This document shows positions 51,247-62,779 of a stretch of 64,000 nucleotides of DNA, piece after piece (position 1 is the stretch's first letter; every line of letters starts with the position of its first letter). This DNA is from Symsagittifera roscoffensis. Lineage: Eukaryota; Xenacoelomorpha; Acoela; Convolutidae. Both the position numbers and the translations under genes were made by a program. A model generated the notes under the pieces. The model saw nothing but the letters and a program-made list of their open reading frames with translations, had not been told where the DNA came from and made no database searches. The DNA lies in assembly GCF_963678635.1 (NCBI RefSeq), contig NC_087066.1, positions 45,617,225 through 45,681,224 of the forward strand. Reading direction: 5' to 3'.

Positions 51247-51949
51247 AATTTAAATGTGACCGTCGCGAAGAGTCTACTGGCCATCATCGAGGATGTAGCG
51301 TTTGTCGTCAAGAGCACATAACGATGTTTTTGTCGACGTCACAGGGAAGGCGATTCGATTGTTTTCAGTTTTAAATAACGAGCCAGAGGTCATGATGTCT
51401 CGTTATCGCTGATCAGTCAGTATCTTCTGTGCAGCTTTCGATACATTTTTGGCCGATAGTTTTCTGCAGTCGAAGTGTATAATTAAAAATTTACCTACCC
51501 ATTCAACGATGAGTACTAAAAGGTGGCAAACAAAAAAGGAACCTGCAGTTTTTGTGTTTCTTTTCGAGCTTACATCATCTTAACCTGAAGTCCTTGTGCA
51601 ACAGTAAGGGATCTGCAGCTCGAGTGTGACCTAAAAAATCAGTCATCATTGAAAAATTTCTAAGGAATCACGAAGATCGATCATCAAAAAAGTTTTCGCC
51701 GACAAAAATTCGGCAGGCGAAAAATTTTTTTTCTCAAAAATTATAAATATGACATATTTTTGCCCACAACAATTGTTAAAACTAACAATCGCCCACTGAA
51801 AAAAATTTAATTCAGTACTCAAAACTCTTGACAAATTGAAAAAAAAGCTTGGGTTTGAGGGACAAAACTTGGTTTGTTCCTAGAAAATCCCTAGAAACAC
51901 CCCAATTTAGTCCCCTAGAAACTCGTTATCGAATTTTTTAACAATCATT

Positions 51950-54257
51950 TTGTTTTTTGGATACTAGAGAGGATGGTTCATTGGAAAATTGACACGTGAA
52001 CTTCATTCAATCTGATCTTTTTTGAGAATTTTGCAGTATAAATCTTCACTTTTTGTTTCTTACAGGAGATTGTCCATATCAGAATAGAGAAGTCGATATT
52101 CAAAATTTGTTTTCATTATATCGTAACGAAAGTTATACTTGTGAAACGTTGCTATCTGAAGAGCACTAGCTCATCCAATCTTTGGCACATCTCCATAAAT
52201 TTTCGTTGGATTCGAAGTGAATGCTGCCAAATTTTCCCCGAAAGTTTTGTAGGATTTGATCTCGAATGCGATAACTTCTCGCATGGTGGCTTGATAATTA
52301 CTAACTATCTGAACGAGCATCAGTTTGCAATCTGACTCGCATGTTTTCCCATAAGCGCAGTTGTTTAGAAGTTTGTACAAATCCTCCTCACTTTTGTTTC
52401 TAGCTTGTTGACGCGTTTAGTCGTGTTCAAAGTGATATTTAGTTCCAACCATACCTCTTGTTCACACTTCAGCAGACGGTGCATTTCCACCTCCAAAGCA
52501 CTAAAATGGTTCGCACAGTCCTGGTCAAAATTTTTGTGATTAATTTGTCGAAACTGTGCAAAGATGCCAGCAAGGAGGAGTTTACCACATCAAAGATACA
52601 AGTTGTGATAGTCCTCCAGTTTCTGACATTTGAACTCTCTAAAAACCTTTCTTACATCTTCCCGATCCGCCTCCGCAACTACATATTTTCCTCCCTTCAA
52701 AATATTGGACCAATGATGCAAGGACGGCAGTTATTTTCCCGCAATATTTTCTCTATTAGCCATGTATGAACAGGGGTAGAAAACGTTTCGTCTTATCAGA
52801 CATCGTTTCTCCTCCGTCTCGTTTGAAATCGACAACTTTTGAACTGGTAGAACATCAACCAATTTTTGCAAGAAAAATTTTAAAATTTTGCATGCGTCAA
52901 TGAATCTGAGTTACTATAAAACTTTTTGATCAAGTCCGTTCTTCCTTTTTATAGTTTTTCTAGGACTCCAATACTTAAAGTTTTTGTACTGGTAGGCTCG
53001 AAATCATGCAAAGCGAGACATTTGTGGTGAAGGTCCTGGTTCTGGATGTTATGTTCAATGACGGTGGTAAAATGACAGTTCGTCCTGCTAGATTGCGTTT
53101 TTCATGGGCCCATCCCAGTTCACATCATTGATAAAAATTTTTATGATCATTTTTTGTGCTCAATGGTGAAATCTATACAGCATATCCAACATGTTGATTT
53201 GTTTTCCTTGTTCAACAGTTTTTGAATTCCTATGAAATGAGGAAAAGGTCGCTTTTAATCAAATACTTCTCTCGCTAATTGATGCGACTGGTTGAGAGAT
53301 GTTTTTATGCATTGATCAGAGCTTTCATACTCAAATAGGTAGGGCTGTGAGTTTCCGTAATTAATTACAACCAATGAATATCCACAAACTTCCCGTTTTG
53401 AATATCCACAAGCTTTATTACAACCAAAGAATATCCACCAGCTTCACGTTTTTGTACAACTCGGGTTGATGATCGTGAAGGATTATCAGGGCAAGAATGT
53501 ACAGTTTTAAGAAAATATTCAAAGTCGAAGTAAATCACAAGTGGTTCGAACCACAAGGCCTTAAAGTTTTTGAACTCGTATCAGTTGGTACCTTTTTATG
53601 CTGAAGGTATGACTATAGGGCAGTTTTATGATCCTTACAAGACTAGATGTGTTGCTCTTGTGCTTCTACAGTTTCTAATGCGTGAAAGGGCGTTATTAGT
53701 ATTCTTCGATCAAATAGAAGAATTTAATTTTTGCGAATCGGTTATAAAAACAAAATGATGTTTTGCAGGCTCAAGGGGAACAAGGTCCCTGTCAAATATC
53801 TCAAATTCAGTGTTGCTATGATTGTTCGGTTGTTCTGATATAAAGATAGGCAACAAATCTCACTTTGGCTACCGGAACACATTTACCCGCACATCGTTGA
53901 GTTGTTCAAAGTTTCCATTTGATGCAAAATCATGGGCAAATCAAAAGTACTTTGGGCTGTTTTCATCAGTGTATGTATCAGGTTGTGTTTGCGCAGCTGC
54001 TGTGTTCATTTTTGTTTATCAGTCACAAGCAGGCCAAAGCCATGCTTCAGACTATAAGTATTCATAAAGCAATTTTCGATGCAATTTTGATCGCCATGAT
54101 TTCTAATGCTTATCAAATTCTGCGATTCTCGAACACGAAAAGGCAAATCAATATAAGTTGATCCACGGATTGGAGAAAACTTTACAAGTTTAACAAAAAA
54201 CTGAATGACGTGTTGCAAAGCCCAGCCGCTTCCATAAGATGCAAAAAACTCCAACAA
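51950..54257 (-). pseudogene. Polinton protein-primed family B DNA polymerase, broken
   Basis: In its active form this enzyme copies the element using a protein primer. From the 5' side the minus strand shows PIRGSTYIDLP (about 54165), the exonuclease I segment IYFDFEYF (about 53540-53515), KLEDYHNLYL (about 52620), the motif B segment NNCAYGK (about 52345-52372) and motif C as YSDMDN (about 52070-52090). Stops and frame changes separate these blocks. The open frame at 54523-54278 may be its N-terminus or a separate small gene. Confidence 0.88.
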
Positions 54258-54277
54258 AATCTGTCATCGTCTAAACC

Positions 54278-54736
54278 CTAGCAAATCACCGGATATAAAT
54301 CGAAGTTTGCATAAATATCAGTACGCTTGTCGGGCTGTAAATTACTAGAGTTGATTATTGCTCTAGGTTTTACCAAACCCAAGTTAGCGCATAATGGAAC
54401 TTTTCTAGGTCTTTCAGCAACACGTTCCTTTATGAGTTTTTGAAGTTGCTCTGGTTGACCTTGTATATATTGCAAAGGATAAAGGGACTTATTTTCATCC
54501 ATTTGTTTGTTTCCGCCAATCACTTATGTCTCAACAACACCAAAGAAAGCAAAGTCACTTTTTTGAAGATTTTTGCGGTTGATTTTGTCTCCATTAGCAG
54601 TATGCACAACACCGAGAGCAGAGTTAGCAGTGGCATTTGTAGTAGCTAAGTCAGCAGAAGAGGCACATCTCAAAGCAGGTAGACCATGGGTTGCTGATAA
54701 ATGATTTGATAAGTTTTGTGACGAATGAATGCCCAA
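54278..54736 (-). pseudogene. Reading frames upstream of the Polinton polymerase, unknown
   Basis: Two adjacent open frames (54736-54524 and 54523-54278) have protein-like composition (PLQYIQGQPEQLQKLIKERV). They end just before the polymerase N-terminal block. They could be the polymerase start or a separate frame. Confidence 0.35.
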
Positions 54737-54739
54737 ATG

Positions 54740-57430
54740 ACAAAAGACCGAAACACCTCCAAGTCGACTATGAGTGTGAAGAATATGTTTTTGTAATTTT
54801 CAGAGTATTTGAGCCGTGAATGAACACTCAGTGCTTCGATAAACAAAAAGGCCTTTTCATGGCTACTTCTATTTCTTTTATTTGCCTATGTCAGTGAACA
54901 AAAGTTGCATTATGACTGAAATTTGTGAAGAAATTGATTATTAGAAAAACATAGAGGCTAGTGATCTCAAAAAATAATCGGATACAACAGAAAATAGCTA
55001 AAGATAACTGTTTGTTTAGCAATTGCAGAGAAAACAGTTGGTGTTTTTAGCGCGAAAACTTGAATATGAACTATCTTCCCGCCAAAATTCGAAATATTTT
55101 CAAACTTCCCAAAATTTGTACGTTCTGAAGCACTATTGGTTGGCATAGCTTGATAAATGAGAAGTATTGGGGCAATTTTACTACGGATGATAATACTCAA
55201 ATAAAAATGACTGGGTCAGAGTTACGTGATAACGGAACTGGTTTCCAAATCGTTTCTTTAGTTTAAGTTTCACACTTCAAAATGTGCGTCACGAAGTACG
55301 GAACTTTTCGAATTCACAAATCTAAACTGAGCATGTCATAATACATGTAATGAGCATAGGGTTTCATAGGCAATTTCTAAACAAGCTAGTACTTTGTTTG
55401 AACACTAGTTTTTGATTCGAAAACGTCAAAAGATTTATTCAATTAAAGATAGTTTTAATAGGCCAACTTTTTGTTGTTTTTTATCTTTCATTTATTAAGC
55501 TTCAACGTTCTCCAGTTTGATTACTAGATATAAAAGAGGGTTTTAAAAATTCTGGGCTTAAAAAAACTGTGCGAATAGATTTTATCATCTAAGGAATGTC
55601 ATCAAAATTACCTTATATTCACAACGGTGGGTTTGTTATTTTAGGGAGAAGTAAGGGTTTTAGCGTTTTCCTGCAAAATTATTGAGAAATCCTATCATTT
55701 TTAAGAAGTCAAAACACGTGAAATTACTCAGAAATTGTAATTAATGTTCTTTGCTAGATTGTTCCTCTAAAAACATCCCATTTTTTACAAATAAAAAAAA
55801 TATTTTTAATGTGATTTTTGTAGGCTTGAACTGTTGATCTCCACAAAAATTGCATAACGGGTTCTGCACCCTGGCTAAAAAGACGTAGATCGATTAGAAA
55901 AAGCAAAATGAGTTGTAGGAAGACTATATTCGGACGTTGTAACAAAAAGTCAGAAAATTGGCACAGGACGACGCTTTTTCAAAAAGTCAAGTCCGTATCT
56001 CTTCAATTGACGGTCTGAACATAGTGATGCGACATATGAAAAAGCTTCTCTCAACAAGCTGCTCATTTTCGTTCAGAAGTTTGAAGATCATAGGACCGCA
56101 TCTTTACGAGATAAATATTCGGCCACTTTCCCGAGAAATTTCAGAATTTTTTATTTTGATCAATGACTTGCCAACAATCGCTTACAAAACGGTTCAATAT
56201 GCTCTCCGTTTCCTACTAACTAAATAAAAGAAGCATTAAGAGGCAAAGAATTTTAATTTGGAAGCTGTTCATACACAATAAAACAAATGAAAACTATGAA
56301 CACTCAATCTCAGTTTCAAGTTTAATTTTTTATACACAAAAAAATGGAAGTCAAACAATCTCAACCGAAGTTCAAAGTTGAAAAAGATTCAACTTTGAAA
56401 CTCTGCTTTTTTTCCAGTTTTGCTAGCTTTTGTTTTTTTTAGCGCTAGACTTAGAGAAGGTGGCAAGTTTTCCATATGGTTACACACTGTTGCTACAGGT
56501 GTGCGCGTTGGAACTGAGCAACCTGATTCATCAAGCCCTGTTGACACTGCATGAGAAATATCAAATTTCGAGCTAACTAACTATGGTTACTCAAACTGCT
56601 ACATCCCTTATCAAAGGTCAAATATTTTCTTGCACTAAAATATTGTATTTGATTTTCATACATAGAAAAAGCATCGTTTTTATGCAAAATCTATTACTGA
56701 ACTATTAAAAGTTGAAATATCAATCTTAACAGCAAGAGGTTCGTCAGGATCATTATACTTTACAGAATTTTTATGAAAAAAGTATTTTTACAGTATTTTT
56801 ACAGTATATCTACAGTATTTTTAACTAAAAGATTTGATATTCAGTTTTTTATCTTCGTTTGTCATCTTTAGGAAAGTTCACTTAATAAATATTAAAAAAA
56901 TTTTGATATCATGATTTGATTTGTAGAAGTCCACTCATCAGAAAAAACTTTTTTCTTCCTTAACAGTGGCAGAAAAATTGCTATGAACGGTTTCGTAGAA
57001 TTTTGGTCTTTGGTAATTCGAAAACCCTGCAATAAAATTACAAAGCATTCTTAAAAAAATTTCAGAAGAAAAAAAAAATGAAACTCGGACTCGGAAAAAT
57101 TCAAGAGGATATCGAAATGGGGATTGGTTTTCTAAAATTAGAATTCTTAATTAACTTCTGTGTAGTTTTTTTTAATCAGTTTACTGTTTTCTAAAGGAGG
57201 GCGTGTAAGTTCTATATGTTGCATTGCACGGAAATCTTTGTATATCTAATTTTGCTTTCAAACAAACAGCTGGTTTTAAATACTACCTTTAAACACTTTG
57301 ACCTGTGACGCCCATTAAAATTCTTATGCTCAAAATACAAGCTCAATGTTGCCCGTGCTCAAAATACTAAACGACTTGAATCTATTCATTTGCGCTGTAA
57401 AGTACCTGTGTATAGATTCAACGCTTTCTT
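54740..57430. other. Middle of the Polinton, no gene recognised
   Basis: Short open frames occur at 55200-54967 and 55945-55754 (minus) and 55958-56227 (plus), the last with ISSIDGLNIVMRHMKKLL. None shows an ATPase P-loop or a protease motif that I can see. About 56760-56830 has a small repeat of ACAGTATTTTT. Confidence 0.4.
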
Positions 57431-57438
57431 TTGCAAAC

Positions 57439-57890
57439 CTATACAAACATTTGAAACGATTTCTCACTTTTCAGTTTTAAAATCAGGTTTGAAATTTTAC
57501 TCGTTACAATGAAGATATTGAAAACAAGCAAAACAGCAACTACAAAAAAAAAAAAGAATTTCGAATTTCTTATCACCGAAAAAATTCCCAAATTATTCAC
57601 TTCCAAAACGTATGCTCTAGGAAGCCATTTCAAATCTGAGCATTGTGTTTTTTCAGTTGACACTGAAAAAATCCCATTAACGTACTTTGCGTCAAGTAGG
57701 TTTAGAGGAAGAATTAAATCAATTTTTTCTTCCCAAAAAGGTTTCAGTGTTCCCTGCAATTTCACCTGTTTCAAATACATAGTTTCTCCTGCTGGATAAT
57801 TCAAACGAAACAATCCTTTATTTGACAAGCTTACATTAGCTCTCACGTATTCATCACAACTTTTCAGCCGATCTCGATTTGTTAGATCAA
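57439..57890 (-). pseudogene. Unidentified Polinton reading frame (possible structural protein)
   Basis: The minus strand encodes FRLNYPAGETMYLKQVKL, PFWEEKIDLILPLNLLDAKY and WLPRAYVLEVNNLGIFSVI, a strand-rich, well-composed sequence, followed by a hydrophobic stretch. It continues upstream past the first methionine. The 3' end becomes low-complexity. Strand-like patterning would fit a virion or surface protein, but that is inference. Confidence 0.4.
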
Positions 57891-59119
57891 GAAAAGGTTA
57901 CCGAATTTAGTGCTGCTTTCTGCTACAACATCTAACAAACAAACTTCATCAGATCAAAACGCCAGCTAAACCTCCTTCTGTTGGGGAAGAGAAACAAATT
58001 GATTATACAGTTACACCTCCTGCATCATCGATTTCAAACAAATTTGCTAGAGTTTTGGCTACAGTTTCAAAAACACACAGAAAGCAGACATGTTCAATGA
58101 GATGAGATAAATGCAAAAATTTTGAGAAGATTTGAAACTTTAATTAATGGACCCCATTCTGCAGCTTTTTGTAAAATTAAGGACATTTTGACTGTTTGAT
58201 CTGGAAAACTTGATGTAGTTATTGATGTCTCATTTATAATATCCATTGTTGAAGAGAAAGTTAAATTTTTTTTAAATTTTTCATCTTAGCTTTCCAAGCA
58301 TAATTTACTTCAGCGAAGTGAACAATCACGTACAAAAATTTTGAATAAAAGTCACTTGATATTGTTTAAATCACCTCAACAAGATGATTATTGGAAAGAC
58401 AAATTTTAATGGTAAATTTCCGCGTCATGTGGTTCAGTTGGCAACGAAAAAAAAGATTTCGGTCATTAATTGATAGATTTAGATTCCTAAACTTCAAAAT
58501 GTCAAACATAGTTACACCGTAGCCAACTATTTTCTACCTATCTTCCTCAATAGCATTGATCACATCTCTCTTCAAATTGAAAGTGAAATAATAATGTATA
58601 TTGAAGAAAATGCTCAATAGTCAGCATTGGAGGCCATTTTTGAAAACAGCTGATTCAAACTTTTTTAGATTTCCTTGAGATTGTTTTGTGAATGTTTTTC
58701 TTGGGCATGTTCCGGCTAAAAAAAGTTTTATCTAGATTATGAAAATAGCAATTGAGAAGTTTGTTGACCCTAAGCTTAGCATCCGAGAGAAATTTTTGGC
58801 AAATGATATTTCACTTTTTAAATCAATCGAAAAAATGTGTTACATTCAATTGGAAAACTAGATTGTTCATCAGGTATGATGGAAATTTCATCCTTATTCC
58901 TCGCAAGACATTCGCTTTGGATAAAAAACTGTACCACAATCTCAAATCTTTCATAATCCATCAGTCTATAACAAATGGTCTCAACTGAAATATTTACAGC
59001 GGTTTTGAGTACAAAATACCAGCCGCGACTATCCACCATCATTAAACCTAATTTTTTTCTCTATTGATGTCGAGCCGAATCCTGAAAAAAGAAACATATT
59101 ATGTAATAAACAAAAAATT

Positions 59120-59640
59120 ATCGAATACAACACTCTTAAAGAAAAACAAAAACCGCGTCTGCCGAACGGAACTTTCAATCGCTCGAAAGGATTATCTACA
59201 AGCACTTGGAGTTTGAATGGGTTTACAGTTATATTGAAAAGTCACAGACTTTTAATCAGACAATCAACTCTGGTGTGAAAACTAGCTCTGGTGTGAAAAC
59301 AGTATTAAAATTAGCTCCAAACAAGGCCACACGAAAGGATGCGCCTGCTTTAGTTTAGTTAATTTCAAACAAATAAAAAAAAATGGGTACCAAAAACCAA
59401 AGATTTATGTTGACGACGATGTGCGAATAGCGAAAACTGACTTGTCTTTTAGAAAGGGCTATAAGAAGATTTTAACAGATGAAGTATTTGAAATAGTTGC
59501 CATTCCTACAGTCAGCCATCCAACATACAGTCTCATTGATGCAGAGAAGGAAGAAATCAAGGGAAAGTTTTATGAAAAAGAACTCAGTTTGATTGGAAAC
59601 AAAGCAGATTGTGACAAAGATGGGCAAGGATGAGTTGCTT
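59120..59640 (+). pseudogene. Polinton retroviral-type integrase, 3' part, broken
   Basis: The plus strand shows SAERNFQSLERIIYKHLE and KLAPNKATRKDAPALV (end of the catalytic core). After a frameshift comes DLSFRKGYKKILTDEVFEI with EIKGKFYEKELSLIG (the SH3/chromo-like C-terminal domain typical of Maverick integrases). The catalytic Asp residues further upstream are not recognisable. Confidence 0.82.
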
Positions 59641-60169
59641 GTACATTTAATTTCAACAGCATCAATGGAAGTTTTAGAAAGTATTGTAAAGAGGAAATAG
59701 CTTCAGAGAGAGATTGAGAGTTAATCTCTAAAACGTTTTCCCAACAAAATTAAATGACGATATTGACCAAAAACTAACGTATTTCAGAATATCCGAAGTA
59801 GTAGCAAGTAAATCCAACGCTAGCAACCTGAATACCTTTTCAAAACCTTTTTATGGAGAAGTTTTTTTTCATCAAACCAGGAGAATTTTTTTTCATAGAA
59901 CAATTGATCAATGAGATAAAAACAAAACTCAAGGACAAAACTTCTTTCGATGCAAAACCTTAAGAAATCACGAATAGCATGAATAATTGGATAAATGCAA
60001 ATGAAAGAATCTCATTTCCAAGTCCTCAAATACCGAGTCTGTTAGGCTACAATGCAAAAGTTGACCAGAACAGTTATTATTATGTTTGTTACTAAAAGAT
60101 ACCCTCCTTCGACGCGTTTTTTGTGGGAAACGATCTGTACAAATCTCAATTCCTATATGTCTTATCGAG

Positions 60170-60530
60170 TTGGACAAGTCTAATTTTGATCTAAACTGAC
60201 TTTATTCAGTACAAAACTGTTGGAGATGCAAAGGCCCCACTTTTACGAGTCATTGATTCAAATAGACGCATCAATAACGGTAGCTATTGCAGCATTGAAC
60301 CTAATCATGGAAAAAACTTCACTTATCTAGACTTCAAAAAATTGTTCATTTCATCTGTACAATCAATATCCGTACAGTTGCGCTTAGAAACTGGAAGTCT
60401 AGTGCCCTTTGCAGGAATGGTAAAGTTGTGTTGACTCTAAAAATCGAGCGCTCTGAATTAAAACCAATGGAACAGTATTATGCAAAGCAAGCTTCACTTC
60501 CTCCTTTCTCTAGACACTACTGACAACCGG
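60170..60530 (+). pseudogene. Polinton virion-type protein, broken
   Basis: The plus strand has VGDAKAPLLRVIDSN, then a block ending SVQLRLETGSLVPFAGM, matching a conserved Maverick/adintovirus frame whose members end in a region rich in Tyr, Gln and Gly (here YYAKQASLPPF). A frame break sits within it. The function is thought to be structural. Confidence 0.65.
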
Positions 60531-60900
60531 GCAGTGGATTTGGTGCTTTGGTTGATGGTATTGATCGTGTTGCTTTACCGTTTGCACGACGGGTTTCTCT
60601 ACCGGCTGCGGGAAAACTGGACCGAGAAGTTTTGATGAGTGCAGCACCTCAACTGATTGATGCTGCTACGAAAAAGAAGTATCCTAAACAAGCATTGAAA
60701 AACTTTGCAACAAAAACAGCAAGAAAATAACTCGGAGGTGGTAGACGTCAAAGAAAGACACCACTGAAAGGATTACGAAGAAGAAAATCTGTAGGAGCTC
60801 GAAAAATAAAAACAACCTTTCAAAGAAAATGCAGATCAGCGAGAAGTCGAGCAGAGTTTTCCTCAAAAAGATCGCTAATTGTTTCTCAATGAAGCTAGCT
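60530..60900 (+). pseudogene. Polinton small basic virion-type protein, broken
   Basis: GSGFGALVDGIDRVALPFAR is followed by an Ala/Lys-rich helix (AATKKKYPKQALKNFATK), a stop, and a very basic tail (GGGRRQRKTPLKGLRRRK). Small Gly-rich then basic proteins of this shape lie at this place in Mavericks and adintoviruses and resemble adenovirus core or minor-capsid proteins in composition. Confidence 0.65.
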
Positions 60901-60959
60901 ATAGCTCGCTGTATTTCTTTGAAAACAACTTCTTTACCAGAACAGGTCACCAATTGCAG

Positions 60960-62105
60960 AAAAATGGACCAGCCTAATCACGTAATGGACCAATGCTTGA
61001 CTTGAAATCAACCATGACTGTGACAATTTTGTTGACCTGCAAACAATCTATTTAGAAATACGATACAAAGTAACACAAGCAAATGAAGTTGATCTGAGAT
61101 ACATAAACACTGATCCTAATGTGTTTGTTTCACCGTTCCTCGTGAAGAACTCCATGTATTCCTTTTTTCTCTGACTGTACCTTTTTTGCTAAAGGACTTA
61201 AAGTCTCAAATGCCAATAGTAACTTTGCGCACAAAAACTGTATTGAAACAGAACTTTCTGACAGCAAAGGAGCCAAGAACTCATGGCTCAAGTGTCAGAG
61301 ATTTCACTTTGAAAACAGTTCCGCTACGATGTAGCTGTTTTCACTTCTCAACGAGAACTGGTCCGCGAATCGAGTGAAATTCGGATTTATGGACCTGAAG
61401 GAGTTGATTTTTGTTCAACTTTGACAAGCATTTGTTGAGCGGTTTTACCCTCAGGATTTTTTACAGGCTCTCTCTCGAAGACTTTTTGTTATACTTGAAG
61501 ATGATGCGAAGCATTACAAGCTGCAATTACTTGAAGCGAACATACATGTTAGAAAAATGACTGTGACTGACTATGTGCTCTCTGCCATTGAAGCAACTTT
61601 GCTCAACACTCCTGCGAATTACGCATACCAAGAAGAACTACCAAGACATTTCTTACAACAGCTGGCAATGGAAAGATGTTTTTGCTCGTGAACCGGTGAG
61701 GCAAATTGTAATAGCAATGAACACCAATAAAGGGATTCCGAATGGAACAAACCGAACAAAAGTTTGGATTGGAACAGATTACTTTGAGACGGAATGGTTT
61801 GCCGTTTGCAAGTAATCCAGATCATAAATGTTTCTTCTTCAACACGCTATCAGCGCTGGGTTTTTTGCAGTGCGGGCTGTGAATAACTCTGGATAACTAC
61901 CAGCAGCACTTTATTATATGTTTCGATCTCACGGAAACCCAGCAGGCAGCTCATCCAGAACTAAGAACTGCTCAGTTTCACTCAATCTTCAGTTCTCAAA
62001 CGCTTTGACAGCAAATCTGGAATTTTTGTTTGGGGTATTAGCTCATGTATTTATTTCATCGGACCGCAAAGTTACAAAGAACGTACTTCCAGTTTCGGCA
62101 ATCTG
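60960..62105 (+). pseudogene. F54H12.2-like Maverick virion protein, broken
   Basis: Recognisable blocks on the plus strand are EDDAKHYKLQLLEANIHVRK (about 61490-61560), TPANYAYQEELPR (about 61615), a GLEQITLRRNGLP block (about 61760-61800), NTLSALGFLQCG (about 61840) and a final LNLQFSNALTANLEFLF (about 61985). The order and content match the nematode F54H12.2 family of Maverick proteins, regarded as capsid-related. At least five frame breaks are present. Confidence 0.75.
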
Positions 62106-62611
62106 AAAATAGATGGAAGGCAGTTGCAAGATCTCATTCAGAATTGAAAACATCTGAAATACGAGTTTCTTTTATTATTTTCAACCGACAACTTTCCACC
62201 TCACATTCCAAACAATACATTTATAGTTGTTGTGAGCACCGAAAAATCAGTTTCACTTGCACATTTGTTTTTTAGTACAAACTTTAATGGTGATGCTTCT
62301 GATTTTATATAAACCAATGATGAGGCTTTGAAACATTTCTTTACTCATATGCTTCCTCATTAATTAATTTTTACTTAAATAGTTTCATTTCAATTACATT
62401 AATAGATTATAGATTATTGCGTACTAAGTAATTTTGTTTGTCCAAAAGTTCTGTCAGCAAGGCAGGAAAGGTTGAAAAAGTGCAAATAGCCCAAATCATA
62501 TTAAAATAAACTGTTTGGCAACTGTAATTTTTTACACTAAAATCTTTTGTTGAATTCATAAATTGCTTGGTGATATGGGGACTATAAGTTAAAAAATAAC
62601 GCAGTTAGTTT

Positions 62612-62779
62612 TTTTACATGGGGACTATTAGGTTTAAAATAGTACATAGTGACAGTTAATTTTATAACATGGTGACCATAGGTTGTCATATAATACATGG
62701 TGACAATTATGATCTATTCCTTGTGTCATCTATGGATTACAACCCCCCTCCCATCATAGTGTACTATTTGCATGCTACT
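62612..62779. repeat. Polinton right terminal inverted repeat
   Basis: The reverse complement reads AGTAGCATGCAAATAGTACA, ATAGATCATAATTGTCACC, and TAGTCCCCATGTAAA, aligning with the left repeat over about 160 bp with many substitutions and small indels. Confidence 0.88.

Larger units (their letters stand above)
48827..52848 (+). repeat. 4.02-kb direct tandem duplication, copy 2
   Basis: Second copy of the unit. It continues without a break into the rest of the Polinton, so this copy keeps the original right-hand context and copy 1 the original left-hand context. The copy 1/copy 2 junction at 48826/48827 cuts the polymerase pseudogene. Confidence 0.97.
50404..62779. mobile_element. Degenerate Polinton/Maverick DNA transposon, about 12.4 kb
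   Basis: Terminal inverted repeats bracket a family B DNA polymerase (minus strand) and a retroviral-type integrase plus virion-type genes (plus strand). This is the gene set that defines Polintons/Mavericks and their virus-like adintovirus relatives. Every recognised gene has stops or frameshifts, so the copy is dead. I did not recognise the packaging ATPase, the cysteine protease or a clear major capsid gene; they should lie in 54.7-59 kb if present. Confidence 0.9.
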
